64,000 nucleotides of DNA from Planktomarina sp. (GCA_020630015.1 JAHDCF010000002.1:13505-77504), one strand, 5' to 3'; shown: positions 25,700 through 35,004, counted from the first letter of the stretch. Numbers and translations are program-made. The notes: a model not told the origin generated them from the sequence alone.

Positions 25700-26619
25700 G
25701 TTGCGTCTTCTGTTTGGCCGTCTGATGGTGAAACCGAAGTTGGTTTCGGCAAATCCCCCGCCACAGGGGGCGTTTCGCGTAACAACATGCGCGAGACGCG
25801 GATCAGGGTTTCACGCATTGCGTTGCGATCCACGACCATATCCAACATGCCATGATCCAAAAGATATTCCGCGCGCTGGAACCCCTCTGGCAATTTCTCA
25901 CGAATGGTTTGTTCGATGACGCGTGGCCCAGCAAAGCAAATCAAGGCATTTGGTTCAGAGATATGAACATCCCCCAACATGGCATAACTGGCCGTTACAC
26001 CGCCGGTAGTTGGATGTGTCAGCACCACAATATACGGCAGACCCGCTTCTTTCAGCATTTGCACGGCAACGGTGGAACGCGGCATCTGCATAAGGCTCAG
26101 AATGCCTTCTTGCATGCGTGCGCCGCCCGCGGCTGAGAAAAGGATTAACGGGCATTTCAATTCAACGGCTCTTTCTGCCGCTGCAATTATTGCGTTGCCC
26201 ACGTACATTCCCATGGATCCGGCCATGAAGGTGAAATCTTGAACTGCGGCAACGATTTTGGTGCGTCCGATATCGCCTTCGGCCACCAACATCGCTTCGC
26301 GTTCGGACGCGGCCTTTTGGGCGGCTTTCATCCGATCTGGGTATTTCTTTTGATCTTTAAAGCCCAGTGGATCGACGATGGGGGCGGGGACTTCCACCTC
26401 TGTAAAAATGCCGCCATCAAATAGTGCTGAACAGCGATCCCGAGGAGAAATCTGCATATGATGGTTACACTGCGTGCAGACATTAAGATTGTTGGATAGT
26501 TCACGGTGGAACAGCATCGTCCCGCAATCGTCGCATTTTGTCCAAAGGTTTTCGGGAACGTCACGCCGCGAAAAGAGGCTGTTAATCTTTGGGCGGACGT
26601 AATTGGAAATCCAGTTCAC
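25696..26619 (-). CDS. accD: acetyl-CoA carboxylase carboxyltransferase subunit beta
   Basis: This 307-residue subunit transfers carboxyl from carboxybiotin to acetyl-CoA, the first step of fatty acid synthesis. The N-terminal zinc ribbon has four Cys, CDDCGTMLF and CTQCNHH (residues about 29-51). The crotonase-like core includes LFSAAGGARMQEGILSLMQMPRS and VLTHPTTGGVTASYAMLGDV. It starts with GTG at the family N-terminus MNWISNYVRPKINSLF. It is the first gene of accD-folC and carries a short variable C-terminal tail. Confidence 0.97.
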   Translation of the reverse strand: MNWISNYVRPKINSLFSRRDVPENLWTKCDDCGTMLFHRELSNNLNVCTQCNHHMQISPRDRCSALFDGGIFTEVEVPAPIVDPLGFKDQKKYPDRMKAAQKAASEREAMLVAEGDIGRTKIVAAVQDFTFMAGSMGMYVGNAIIAAAERAVELKCPLILFSAAGGARMQEGILSLMQMPRSTVAVQMLKEAGLPYIVVLTHPTTGGVTASYAMLGDVHISEPNALICFAGPRVIEQTIREKLPEGFQRAEYLLDHGMLDMVVDRNAMRETLIRVSRMLLRETPPVAGDLPKPTSVSPSDGQTEDAT

Positions 26620-26712
26620 GGCGTTAATGATCCTGTTTAGTGGGTCATCATCGAATTAAGGCTGACGCTGGGGAATTGCAACTGATCGTTGCGGGTTTAA
26701 ACCGAACGGGGA

Positions 26713-27594
26713 TTAAACTTTCAAACGGGCGCGAATAACCAAATACATGGCCAGCATTGCAATCGCGTTGCTGGGCAGGCGCATCAACACTTCGTTTGTG
26801 TCAGAGATTGAGAAGGGCATCGCCATCAAGGCCAAACCGCCTAAGTGATCAGACAGGCCAATAATTACGATCGCGATTATGTTGTTCACGAAGTGAAATG
26901 CGATTGCGGCACCAATTGATCCGGTGCGGGCCGTCAAATCAGCGGCCAACGCGCCAAACATGATCGCCCATAAAACAATCCATGGGGCGGCTGTGCCAAC
27001 GGCCTCTGGGTTATAGTGGCCAATACCAAACAGCACCGAAGGAATTAATATCCACATGACGGGTGGCAGGCCAAGGGCGGCAACCTGGCTTTGGAGATAG
27101 CCACGGAAAACAACTTCTTCGGCGGTCACCTGAACAAACACCAATGCCACTGCGATCGGCAGAAGAGTTAACCAAAGTGTCGGATCTACGTTCAAAACGG
27201 GGGCTTCGAACACGAAGATTATTGCCACCAGCGCAAAAACAACTGGCCAAACTGCCCAAATGGCACGGCCAAAATCGCGGGTCGCGCGGGATAAGGGCCC
27301 AACAATCGATAATGGATTGGCTTTGTGAACAACGTAAACCGTTAGACAAACCGCACCGATCATCAAAAAGAATGTTGAAAGAAGGAACAGTGTTTGGGCA
27401 GGGCCGATGTTGCCGCCATTGCGTGCAATCGGGGCCAAGAACTCACGGCCCAGTATCAGTTCCGCGCCAGAAACATAAAGAAAGTTAAGCGCGATAAAGA
27501 CGCCAAGACCAACAGCACAACCAAGACCCAACCGCCAAACGGCGGCGTAGGCCCGGGCGGGTGCCACAAGTCTTTCATGTCGGGCGTAATTCAT
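26713..27594 (-). CDS. CPBP-family intramembrane protease
   Basis: This 293-residue protein has about eight membrane spans with the CPBP/Abi (CAAX protease-like) motifs. Motif 1 is AEEVVFRGYLQSQ near residue 157, motif 2 is VLFGIGHYN near 185, and motif 3 is AIAFHFVNNI near 235. The two Glu, Arg and His residues form the likely glutamic protease site facing the membrane. In bacteria these proteins are linked to peptide processing or bacteriocin immunity; the target here is unknown. It is monocistronic, upstream of accD-folC on the same strand, and divergent from ilvD. Confidence 0.9.
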   Translation of the reverse strand: MNYARHERLVAPARAYAAVWRLGLGCAVGLGVFIALNFLYVSGAELILGREFLAPIARNGGNIGPAQTLFLLSTFFLMIGAVCLTVYVVHKANPLSIVGPLSRATRDFGRAIWAVWPVVFALVAIIFVFEAPVLNVDPTLWLTLLPIAVALVFVQVTAEEVVFRGYLQSQVAALGLPPVMWILIPSVLFGIGHYNPEAVGTAAPWIVLWAIMFGALAADLTARTGSIGAAIAFHFVNNIIAIVIIGLSDHLGGLALMAMPFSISDTNEVLMRLPSNAIAMLAMYLVIRARLKV

Positions 27595-27911
27595 TCGCAG
27601 CTTTCTTTACCTTCAGACCCAATTAAATCAGGCCCAAACCCCCACCATCATATAGACAGGAAAGCAGGACCAGATTCAACTAAATCACCGAAAAATGGCG
27701 ATTCTTGGCCTGTATATCGTGAAAAAAATGGAATTTCCGTGGGACTTATGTCTGATTTTCCCCTCATTTGAGAATTTGAATAATCTTCCCGTTAACCAAC
27801 CTATACTTTTGTACATGTCCTTTATTTGTAAAGGGAATCACCCTGAATCAATCTTGCCGGTTGGTGTTTCGTCGCCTAAACCCGTTTTGACCAGTCAGGG
27901 GACCACGCGAT
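27595..27911. promoter_or_regulatory. divergent promoter region between CPBP protease and ilvD
   Basis: This 317-base gap contains no credible gene. It is AT-richer than its surroundings. Features seen are a TATACT hexamer at 27802-27807, the best -10-like match on the plus strand, without a well-spaced -35. A small hairpin CCTTTA-TTTG-TAAAGG lies at 27819-27834 in the presumed ilvD leader. I do not see a leader peptide with branched-chain codons or a convincing attenuator. Promoter placement is tentative. Confidence 0.4.
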
Positions 27912-29645
27912 ATGCTGAAAACAAAATTTGATAAATCCAATCTTCCCAGCCGCCATGTAACCGAAGGCCCGTCCAGGGCCCCGCATCGGTCATACTATTA
28001 TGCAATGGGCATGAGCGCAGAAGAAATCGCCCAGCCATTGATTGGTGTCGCCACCTGTTGGAACGAAGCAGCGCCGTGTAATATTTCCCTCAACCGCCAA
28101 GCACAGGCAGTGAAGCTGGGCGTTAAATCCGCCGCAGGCACCCCACGCGAATTCACAACCATCACCGTAACCGACGGGATCGCGATGGGGCACGAAGGCA
28201 TGCGGTCTTCGTTGGCCAGCCGCGAGGCAATCGCCGATACTGTTGAGTTGACGATGCGTGGGCATTGTTATGATGCGATTGTAGGATTGGCTGGGTGTGA
28301 CAAATCTTTGCCGGGCATGATGATGGCGATGGTGCGTTTGAACGTTCCATCTGTGTTCATTTATGGTGGGTCAATTTTGCCGGGTCGTTTGGATGGCAAA
28401 GACGTGACAGTGCAAGATGTATTCGAAGCCGTTGGTCAACATCAGGCGGGTAATCTTAGCACATGCGAACTTGAAAAGTTGGAGGCGGTGGCCTGCCCGT
28501 CTGCCGGGGCGTGTGGCGGACAATTCACCGCAAATACAATGGCTTGTGTAAGCGAGGCGATTGGCTTGGCCTTGCCAAATTCGTCGGGCGCGCCAGCCCC
28601 ATATGAAAGTCGGGATCAATACTCCATCGCCTCGGGCGAGGCGGTTATGAACCTTCTGGAAAAGAATATCCGGGCCCGTGATGTTGTTACACGCCAATCG
28701 CTTGAAAATGCGGCGCGCGTTGTTGCCTGTACGGGTGGTTCAACCAATGCAGGGCTTCATTTGCCGGCGATTGCCCATGAGGCAGGAATTGAATTTTTCC
28801 TTGATGACGTATGTGAGATTTTCAAAGAAACCCCCTACTTTGTCGATCTGAAGCCCGGTGGCCAATATGTCGCTAAAGATTTGTACGAAGCAGGTGGTGT
28901 TCCCGTCGTGATGAAAGAGTTGCGCAAAGCAGGCCTTATTCACGAAGATTGCATCACGGCAACGGGGCGATCCATCGGCGAAGAATTGGATATCGTAACG
29001 CGAGAGGCAGATGGCCGCGTGATTTATCCAATCGAAACACCGATCACGAAAACAGGTGGCGTTGTTGGCCTGAAGGGTAACTTGGCACCAGAAGGGGCAA
29101 TTGTGAAAGTGGCGGGTATCGACCCGCAACACCAAATTTTCACAGGTCCAGCGCGTGTTTTTGAATGCGAAGAAGATGCATTCGAAGCGGTGAAACAGCG
29201 CGAATACGAAGAAGGCGAAGTGTTGGTGATCCGCAATGAAGGCCCATCAAGTGGGCCAGGGATGCGCGAAATGTTGGCCACCACGGCGGCTTTGTCTGGT
29301 CAGGGAATGGGCAAAAAAGTTGCGTTGATCACGGATGGTCGTTTCTCGGGTGCGACTCGTGGGTTCTGTGTTGGCCATGTAGGACCGGAATCTGGCCATG
29401 GCGGCCCGATTGCAATGTTACAAAATGGGGACGTCATCACCATTAATGCCATCACGGGTGAGCTGAGCGTGGCGTTGACGGATGATGAACTTGCAGAGCG
29501 TAAGTCAAATTGGGCCGGACCACGTGAAACGATTTATGCATCGGGTGCACTTTGGAAGTATGCACAATTGGTTGGTGCAACTTATAAGGGCGCGGTAACG
29601 CATCCCGGTGGAAAAGAAGAACGGCACGTTTACGCCGACCTCTAA
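27912..29645 (+). CDS. ilvD: dihydroxy-acid dehydratase
   Basis: This 577-residue Fe-S enzyme makes 2-oxo acids for valine, isoleucine and pantothenate synthesis. Cluster ligand cysteines are visible in [12 protein letters not shown] near residue 47, [16 protein letters not shown] near 125 and [21 protein letters not shown] near 195. [33 protein letters not shown] and a C-terminal [10 protein letters not shown] complete the family. The [20 protein letters not shown] insert follows the cluster region. A GGGG-containing site lies upstream of the ATG. Two hairpins follow the stop, the second with a T-run. Confidence 0.97.
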   Translation: MLKTKFDKSNLPSRHVTEGPSRAPHRSYYYAMGMSAEEIAQPLIGVATCWNEAAPCNISLNRQAQAVKLGVKSAAGTPREFTTITVTDGIAMGHEGMRSSLASREAIADTVELTMRGHCYDAIVGLAGCDKSLPGMMMAMVRLNVPSVFIYGGSILPGRLDGKDVTVQDVFEAVGQHQAGNLSTCELEKLEAVACPSAGACGGQFTANTMACVSEAIGLALPNSSGAPAPYESRDQYSIASGEAVMNLLEKNIRARDVVTRQSLENAARVVACTGGSTNAGLHLPAIAHEAGIEFFLDDVCEIFKETPYFVDLKPGGQYVAKDLYEAGGVPVVMKELRKAGLIHEDCITATGRSIGEELDIVTREADGRVIYPIETPITKTGGVVGLKGNLAPEGAIVKVAGIDPQHQIFTGPARVFECEEDAFEAVKQREYEEGEVLVIRNEGPSSGPGMREMLATTAALSGQGMGKKVALITDGRFSGATRGFCVGHVGPESGHGGPIAMLQNGDVITINAITGELSVALTDDELAERKSNWAGPRETIYASGALWKYAQLVGATYKGAVTHPGGKEERHVYADL

Positions 29646-29715
29646 TTCGCTCGGCAAAAAACCGCTAAAAATTTACAAATTGTTGCGAATTTGGAAACAA
29701 ATTCACACGTACCAT

Positions 29716-29765
29716 CTGGAACCACAGGCGACTTTATCGTTAACGTGGTTCCAGCAAGATTTTTG
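29716..29765 (+). terminator. hairpin with T-run downstream of ilvD
   Basis: CTGGAACCAC (29716-29725) pairs perfectly with GTGGTTCCAG (29745-29754) across a 19-base loop, and CAAGATTTTTG follows. It lies 70 bases past the ilvD stop and only 15 bases before the next start at 29780, so it may attenuate rather than fully end transcription. A second perfect hairpin with a GAAA tetraloop (GAATTTG-GAAA-CAAATTC) precedes it at 29687-29704. Confidence 0.55.
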
Positions 29766-29779
29766 TTTGGTATGTGTGC

Positions 29780-30550
29780 ATGGCAAAAAGTAACAGTTTT
29801 TTGGAATCCGGTTTGGATCGGATGAGCCTGGCCCGCTGGACCAGCCGTGCGCAATCTGCAGAAACGACACCACGTTCGAAATTGCGGGGCCTGTCAGATC
29901 GGGCCCGATCCCTTCGAATGCAATTAGACAGATTTTTAAATGCAGCCGATGACCGGTTGACCATTCCACGTGTTGGATCTGATGCCTTTCAAAAGGAACG
30001 CGGAACTGATTGGGCTTGGCGGGCAGATGCTTGGCGGTGGCGTTCTGAAAAGGCAGGTGCGGCCGCTGTTGAGAATGGCGATTGGATTGGCCCCGGTTTG
30101 CGCGTTTTCCACGATTGTTCCAGCAGTGAGATTACATCGCGCCAATTGCGGAATTCATCAGCTGAAGATTTAGCCCCATTTGCAATGCGTTTAGATGTTT
30201 TCGCCTTTGACGGTTCGTTTTTATCGGTGGCATTGGATTTGCCAGAGGATGCCGCCAAGGGGTTGCGCAAAAGTCATTTGGTTAAGCTTAAAATGTGGGT
30301 TGAAACAGAGCGGGACATGGAAATCTTTGCTCGTTTAAATGTGCAGCATGGGCCGAACACCGAACAAATTGTGCGAGAGATCCCAAAAGGTGCCCAAGAG
30401 GCTTCGATTGAATTTGATATGGATGTCGCCAACCTGAATGAAAAACGCATAGAGGGTATGTGGCTGGATTTGATATTTGATAATCCTGCGATGACACAAG
30501 TTACTGTTCGGGATCTTACAATGTCACGCAGTCCGCGTGCGGAACTTTGA
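29780..30550 (+). CDS. uncharacterised protein, probably DUF6478 family
   Basis: This 256-residue protein has a basic helical N-terminus (LDRMSLARWTSRAQ, SDRARSLRMQLDRFLNAADDRL) and a beta-rich C-terminal domain. Around residue 72 it has RGTDWAWRADAWRWRSEKAG, and later DCSSSEITSRQLRNSS and VALDLPEDAAKGLRKSHLVKLKMWVE. I associate this pattern with DUF6478, a family known mainly from Rhodobacterales, but could not search. It has no signal peptide or membrane span. ATG 29780 is preferred over the GTG at 29774. A partner gene begins 12 bases after the stop, so the two are probably an operon. Confidence 0.75.
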   Translation: MAKSNSFLESGLDRMSLARWTSRAQSAETTPRSKLRGLSDRARSLRMQLDRFLNAADDRLTIPRVGSDAFQKERGTDWAWRADAWRWRSEKAGAAAVENGDWIGPGLRVFHDCSSSEITSRQLRNSSAEDLAPFAMRLDVFAFDGSFLSVALDLPEDAAKGLRKSHLVKLKMWVETERDMEIFARLNVQHGPNTEQIVREIPKGAQEASIEFDMDVANLNEKRIEGMWLDLIFDNPAMTQVTVRDLTMSRSPRAEL

Positions 30551-30562
30551 TAGGACGCCAAG

Positions 30563-30916
30563 ATGATTGAAATCACGCGCACTCGATTAACAGATGGTGT
30601 TTGGCAAGGTGACTTGGTTGGCGTGCCTGATACAGCGGTTGTTACAGTATCCATTCGTGGAAACGTACTTGATGATTTTGACGCTGAAGCCGCAGATGAT
30701 GATGCACTGCGCCTGAGTGTGCGTATTCCCTCTAAACATATCTCAGAAGGGGTTAACACATTTGTTATATCTTCCGATGATGCCCCGGTGGGCAATTTCA
30801 CCCTGATCGCAGGGGATTTGGCCGGCGATGATCTTCGTGCAGAGGTGGATCTGCTGCGTGAAGAGTTGGACCTTCTGAAAAAGGCCTTCAGAAGCCACGT
30901 GCGGGAAACAATCTAA
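30563..30916 (+). CDS. small uncharacterised protein with C-terminal coiled coil
   Basis: This 117-residue acidic protein has a beta-like first two thirds (IEITRTRLTDGVWQGDLV, AVVTVSIRGNVL, LRLSVRIPSKHISEG, NTFVISSDDAPVGNFTLIAG). It ends in a heptad-like helix, LRAEVDLLREELDLLKKAFRSHV, that should form a coiled coil. I do not recognise the family. It follows the DUF6478-like gene by 12 bases, and co-occurrence suggests the two proteins work together. It is followed by a 243-base gap before the LysR gene. That gap holds a small inverted repeat, TGTGGCA/TGCCACA near 30922-30952, as a possible terminator. Confidence 0.75.
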   Translation: MIEITRTRLTDGVWQGDLVGVPDTAVVTVSIRGNVLDDFDAEAADDDALRLSVRIPSKHISEGVNTFVISSDDAPVGNFTLIAGDLAGDDLRAEVDLLREELDLLKKAFRSHVRETI

Positions 30917-31159
30917 GCTGATGTGGCACCATTGTGGACAGTGCTTGCCACAATTGATTCTCCCTGAATTTTGAAAAAATTAATATAAACAAATACTTAG
31001 GCGTATATTTCCGGTAAATCCCATTGCCTAATTCTAGTGTTTCCAGATTGAACACAGTTCTAGAAGAAACCGTTTTATTGTCCGCAACCCGTCGAACAGC
31101 GAACAGAATCAGACTGCATAGATTGTCCTCAGAACAATAAATTTGTGACGAGGAGCGTT

Positions 31160-32065
31160 ATGGATCGTCTGACAGAAATGGAAGCATTCGCCACGGTCGT
31201 TGACCAAGGTGGATTTACAGATGCCGCCCGCAAAATGGGGATTTCTAAATCTGCTGTATCAAAGCATGTTTCAGCTTTGGAAGCCCGGCTTGGTGCGCGC
31301 CTTTTGAACCGCACAACACGTCGGGTCAGCCCCACTGAAATCGGGCTTGCCTATTATGATCGTGCCAGACGCGTGTTAAATGATGCGGGAGAGGCGGATG
31401 CATTGGTCACCTCCATGCAGTCAGCGCCGTCTGGTGTGTTGCGCATATCAGTTGCCACCGATTTTGGCGTGAATCATTTGTCACCAGTCCTTGGTGATTT
31501 CTTGCAGGAATTTCCGGATATCAACGTGAATATGGTGTTGAACAACCGATATGTTGAGTTGATCTCCGAAGGCTTTGATATGGCCATTCGGATCGGGGAA
31601 TTAGAGGACAGCTCTCTTCGGGCGCGAAAACTTACAGAAACGAATCTTCGAATGATCGCCTCGCCTGAGTATTTTGAAGAAAATGGTCGCCCCACTAAGA
31701 TTGATGATTTGAATGAACATAAATTGCTGCACTATTCCAGCCAGGCAAACGGCGCGGTTTGGAAATTGACAGCCCCATCTGGGGAAAAACGTCAGGTGCG
31801 CACGGCTGGCTCTTTGTCCGTGAATGATGGGCAGTCCTTGCTCAACGCGGCGATATCGGGCCTTGGGATCGCGTATCTTCCATCATTCCTTTACGCAGAC
31901 GCGTTGGAAGACGGGTTGGTTGTCGATGCGATGCCAGAATTGCCGCAAGATACCCAAGGTATCTATGCTGTGTATCCCCCGGGCCGGTTCACCCAGCCAA
32001 AGGTTCGCGCATTTATCGATTTCTTGGTGCACGCATTCGCAGAGAAAGGACCACAGCAATGGTAA
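31160..32065 (+). CDS. LysR-family transcriptional regulator
   Basis: This 301-residue regulator has the N-terminal winged helix MDRLTEMEAFATVVDQGGFTDAARKMGISKSAVSKHVSALEARLGARLLNRTTRRVSPTE (split here only for description) and a periplasmic-binding-protein-like effector domain starting near residue 90 (GVLRISVATDFGVNHLSPVL). It belongs to the CrgA/DsdC-like branch by pattern (FDMAIRIGELEDSSLRARKL). ATG 31160 has GAGGAG just upstream, so the longer frame from 31145 is rejected. Unlike many LysR genes it has no divergent target next to it, so the regulon is unknown. It converges with the OmpA-like gene. Confidence 0.92.
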   Translation: MDRLTEMEAFATVVDQGGFTDAARKMGISKSAVSKHVSALEARLGARLLNRTTRRVSPTEIGLAYYDRARRVLNDAGEADALVTSMQSAPSGVLRISVATDFGVNHLSPVLGDFLQEFPDINVNMVLNNRYVELISEGFDMAIRIGELEDSSLRARKLTETNLRMIASPEYFEENGRPTKIDDLNEHKLLHYSSQANGAVWKLTAPSGEKRQVRTAGSLSVNDGQSLLNAAISGLGIAYLPSFLYADALEDGLVVDAMPELPQDTQGIYAVYPPGRFTQPKVRAFIDFLVHAFAEKGPQQW

Positions 32066-32079
32066 CCGTTCATGGAATT

Positions 32080-32991
32080 TCATTCACTGGAAGTAATGAT
32101 TACTTCGACCCGACGGTTTTGTTCACGACCCGCGTCTGTGGTGTTGGGACCCACCGGCGACAGGTATCCCATCCCCTCCGCCGCGACCCGTTTGCCGTCG
32201 ACGCCATAGCGCCCAACAAGCAAGGTCCGGACCGCGCCCGCGCGTTTCTTGGACAAGGCAATGTTGCCGTCAAGCGATCCAGTGGCGTCGGTATGGCCCA
32301 CCAAAGCTATCGTTCGATGTGGGTTGGCTGACAAATAGTCAGCCAATTCAGACAATGATTTAAATTCTTCGCCATCAAGGTTTGAAGAACCAACCTGAAA
32401 AACAAGGTCAGACAAAATGAAAAAGCCATTCGCCTCAAGCGTTTCTGCCAAGTCACCGGTTATTCGTGTGGTGGCCTGTGTCGTTGCCGCCGTTACTTTG
32501 GTGCTTTTGTTGCCGGGTGGGCTCACCTCCGTAATTTGGACGTGCGCTTTATTTGGGCTTTGGCTTGCCATAACCATAATTCCAGAAGAACTGTCTTTGA
32601 GGGCGCTGACAAAGGCATAGTTTCCCAAATCCACAAACATGTGTGGCGGATTTTCGATGGGAAGTGCAAAGCGGAAATCAAATCCACCACAAGCACGATC
32701 GGTGCAGGCCAATTGAATTATGTATCCTGCATCCGTCAGCTGCTTTTGCAAATTTGTCAAAAGGGCGGAAGGTGGATCAACGATATCGGCCTGAAAAATG
32801 CGTGTCGTTACTTGGCCGGTGATTGCTGTGCCCAAAACCGCTTCGCCGTTCCAAGGTGTTCCAGGGATCAATATCGTATCAACCGCAGTGATCTGTTTGT
32901 CTTTTTCTTTTGGTTGCCCAGGCAAATCCAGCGTTAAAGCTTGCAAAGGGGCGGACAAAATAGCCGCAAAAAAGAGAGCGTACCGGATCAT
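32080..32991 (-). CDS. OmpA-family protein
   Basis: This 303-residue exported protein has a signal peptide (MIRYALFFAAILSAPLQA), an uncharacterised N-terminal domain of about 160 residues with a Cys pair (QLACTDRACGGFDF), and a C-terminal OmpA peptidoglycan-binding domain. The latter includes QVGSSNLDGEEFKSLSELADYLSANPHRTIALVGHTDATGS near residues 215-255 and GMGYLSPVGPNTTDAGREQNRRVEV. It likely links the outer envelope to peptidoglycan. It is the last of four coupled genes: its ATG overlaps the TGA of the AhpD-like gene. Confidence 0.9.
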   Translation of the reverse strand: MIRYALFFAAILSAPLQALTLDLPGQPKEKDKQITAVDTILIPGTPWNGEAVLGTAITGQVTTRIFQADIVDPPSALLTNLQKQLTDAGYIIQLACTDRACGGFDFRFALPIENPPHMFVDLGNYAFVSALKDSSSGIMVMASQSPNKAHVQITEVSPPGNKSTKVTAATTQATTRITGDLAETLEANGFFILSDLVFQVGSSNLDGEEFKSLSELADYLSANPHRTIALVGHTDATGSLDGNIALSKKRAGAVRTLLVGRYGVDGKRVAAEGMGYLSPVGPNTTDAGREQNRRVEVIITSSE

Positions 32992-33554
32992 CTGTTTTGC
33001 GCGTGGTATTCTTTGTTTGGCTGCATATCCGTGGCGCTTGCAACGCGGTTTGTCATATTGAAAAATCCAGCAACCGCAGCGATATCCCAAATATCGCGAT
33101 CCGAAAACCCAACATCACGCAGGACTTTGCGATCGTCCTCGGTGATTTCATGGCTGGCTTTGGTCATCTTTTCAGCGAATGACAGCATCGCTGTTTGCCG
33201 TGCATTCAGGTTCGCAACGCGCCAATTCATCACCATTTGTTCGCCCAAAATCGGATCACCTGACATTTGGCGAACAGCCGCGCCATGGGCGGTTAGGCAG
33301 TAAAAGCACTTGTTAATTGATGATACCACAACGGCGATCATTTCCCGTTCTAGTTTCGAAAGGCCGCTGTCGGCCAGCATCACGTCATTATAAAGACCGG
33401 TGAACGCATTAAGCTTTTCTATGTCAAAGGCATATGCCTGCAAAACATTGGGGATCATTCCCAGCTTGTCTTGGCAAACATCGAAATATTTTTGTGTTGC
33501 CGCCGGTAGGGGATCCACCATGGGCAGGTCCAGGGCCGTTGGTTTGTCACTCAT
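32988..33554 (-). CDS. AhpD-like peroxidase-related protein
   Basis: This 188-residue protein of the carboxymuconolactone decarboxylase/AhpD superfamily has the redox motif C83-F-Y-C86 followed by His90 (SSINKCFYCLTAHGAAV) and LEREMIAVVVS just before it. The N-terminal part (QDKLGMIPNVLQAYAFDIEKLNAF) matches the peroxidase-related subgroup. It likely reduces peroxides through the cysteine pair. It sits in the middle of a coupled operon, with ATGA overlaps on both sides. Confidence 0.92.
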   Translation of the reverse strand: MSDKPTALDLPMVDPLPAATQKYFDVCQDKLGMIPNVLQAYAFDIEKLNAFTGLYNDVMLADSGLSKLEREMIAVVVSSINKCFYCLTAHGAAVRQMSGDPILGEQMVMNWRVANLNARQTAMLSFAEKMTKASHEITEDDRKVLRDVGFSDRDIWDIAAVAGFFNMTNRVASATDMQPNKEYHAQNR

Positions 33555-34285
33555 TCTGCGTCCTCTTTTATACGGTAACAATAGTGGCCAATGCGATCCA
33601 TTCCAAGCCCACGATATAATGCCTGCGCCGCAGAATTTTTTTCGGTAACGGCGAGCGACATGAATTTTGCACCGTTTCGATGCGCCCACACAGCAGCAAA
33701 TTCCATGATCTTTCGTGCCACGCCAACCCGGCGGTGATTTTGGGCAACCTCAACCGCGTGGATCATTGCCACCTCTTTGTGAATGCCGACAAAGGCGGTT
33801 CCCGCCACACTATCCTGATTTCGGGCCAAAACAGCGGTTTTGGGTCCGGTAACCCTGTTCATGACCTGTAACCGCGATGGGCCAATGCCGCCTGCCGTCC
33901 AAATCTCTTGCATGGTGAACAGGGGTGGCCAGACTGCATAAGTTTGTGCCGATGGCATGGGCCCCGATGGCAAAAGGTTTTCGATGGGTGCGATCAACAG
34001 ATCGGTGTGATCAACGATCTTGTAATTGCGATTGCCCAATTCCCGAAACAGCGCATCTTCCCCATTCATCATCTGAAAAATTGGGGTTTGGTTTAACCGG
34101 TACATTTGGTTTTCGGCAAAACTGATGTCGGGTTGGCCGGTTCCCATCCAAAGGGCCGAAGATACCCTTTTTCCACCTCCACGCCCGTCTCGGATTATCC
34201 AACCGTTTGTTTCCAGGCGTGTCGCAGCAGGCCAAGTGTATTCCAATACCTCCAACAATGGGGTGGACAAGCCAGTCAGGTTCAT
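33551..34285 (-). CDS. GNAT-family N-acetyltransferase
   Basis: This 244-residue protein has a C-terminal GNAT domain: VAGTAFVGIHKEVAMIHAVEVAQNHRRVGVARKIMEFAAVWA near residue 160 contains the acetyl-CoA loop (HRRVGVA), followed by KFMSLAVTEKNSAAQALYRGLGM. The N-terminal 130 residues, with MYRLNQTPIFQMM, look like a second degenerate GNAT lobe. The substrate is unknown. The start ATG 34285 overlaps the stop of the CinA-like gene, and its stop overlaps the AhpD-like start. Confidence 0.92.
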   Translation of the reverse strand: MNLTGLSTPLLEVLEYTWPAATRLETNGWIIRDGRGGGKRVSSALWMGTGQPDISFAENQMYRLNQTPIFQMMNGEDALFRELGNRNYKIVDHTDLLIAPIENLLPSGPMPSAQTYAVWPPLFTMQEIWTAGGIGPSRLQVMNRVTGPKTAVLARNQDSVAGTAFVGIHKEVAMIHAVEVAQNHRRVGVARKIMEFAAVWAHRNGAKFMSLAVTEKNSAAQALYRGLGMDRIGHYCYRIKEDAE

Positions 34286-35004
34286 TGGGGAAACGTTTCT
34301 TGAAGAGCTTGAAATGCGGCTGAGAGGGTCTGGCGATCTTGGCTGCGTGCCACGATATTCGCACCGAATTTCCCGTCTTTTTGAAATGGGTAACATCCGA
34401 AGGAAACATTGGGATGGTCTCGGGTTAATTCGGCCAAGGGGGCAGCAATATCACCTTCCCCTTGATCGACGCGCCAGGTTTCCGAAATCAAAGGATCGCC
34501 GCCCGTAAGGCCCGGTAAAACACTGGCCACCATCGCCTGAAAAATACGGGGAACACCTGCCATCACGTGTACATTTTCCAAGATAAAACCTGGTGCTTTA
34601 CTGACGGGATTTTCGATCAAAATGGCACGGCTTGGAATGCGTGCCATCCGTAAACGCGCGGCGTTCAATTCCAGACCTTGGGCATCATAGTGATCTTGCA
34701 AGATGGCGCGGGCATCGGCGCGAACATCGATGGTATCTTCGAAAGCAGCTGCAATGCAATCGGCGGTGATATCGTCGTGGGTGGGGCCGATGCCGCCGCT
34801 TGTAAAAACATGGTCAAACCGACTGGCTAAGTCGCGCACAGCTTTGATGATGCTGTCACGATCATCGCTGACAACACGTGCCTCTTTTAGATCGATCCCC
34901 GCATCGGTCAGCCGCCCCGCCAAATGATGGGTATTGCTGTCATGGGTGCGGCCAGACAATATTTCATCCCCGATGACAAGCATGGCGGCAGTTGGGTTCG
35001 GCAT
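34282..35004 (-). CDS. CinA-like molybdopterin-binding-domain protein
   Basis: This 240-residue protein is the MoaB/MogA-like (competence-damage) domain alone: AAMLVIGDEILSGRTHDSNTHHLAGRL at the start and HVFTSGGIGPTHDDITADCIAAAF near residue 65, then APGFILENVHVMAGVPRIFQAM. The C-terminal nicotinamide-nucleotide amidase domain of full CinA is missing, as in many alphaproteobacteria. In relatives this domain has ADP-ribose or NAD-related pyrophosphatase activity; that function is possible here. It is the first gene of a four-gene coupled operon and divergent from sfsA. Confidence 0.92.
   Translation of the reverse strand: MPNPTAAMLVIGDEILSGRTHDSNTHHLAGRLTDAGIDLKEARVVSDDRDSIIKAVRDLASRFDHVFTSGGIGPTHDDITADCIAAAFEDTIDVRADARAILQDHYDAQGLELNAARLRMARIPSRAILIENPVSKAPGFILENVHVMAGVPRIFQAMVASVLPGLTGGDPLISETWRVDQGEGDIAAPLAELTRDHPNVSFGCYPFQKDGKFGANIVARSQDRQTLSAAFQALQETFPQ

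Noticed and set aside
32091-32105. Perfect 15-bp palindrome AAGTAAT-G-ATTACTT as an operator
   Set aside because: It lies inside the 3' coding end of the OmpA-like gene, between convergent genes, where an operator is unlikely; at most it contributes to termination.
34282-35004. Full CinA competence/damage protein
   Set aside because: Only the N-terminal molybdopterin-binding-like domain is present; the amidase domain is absent.
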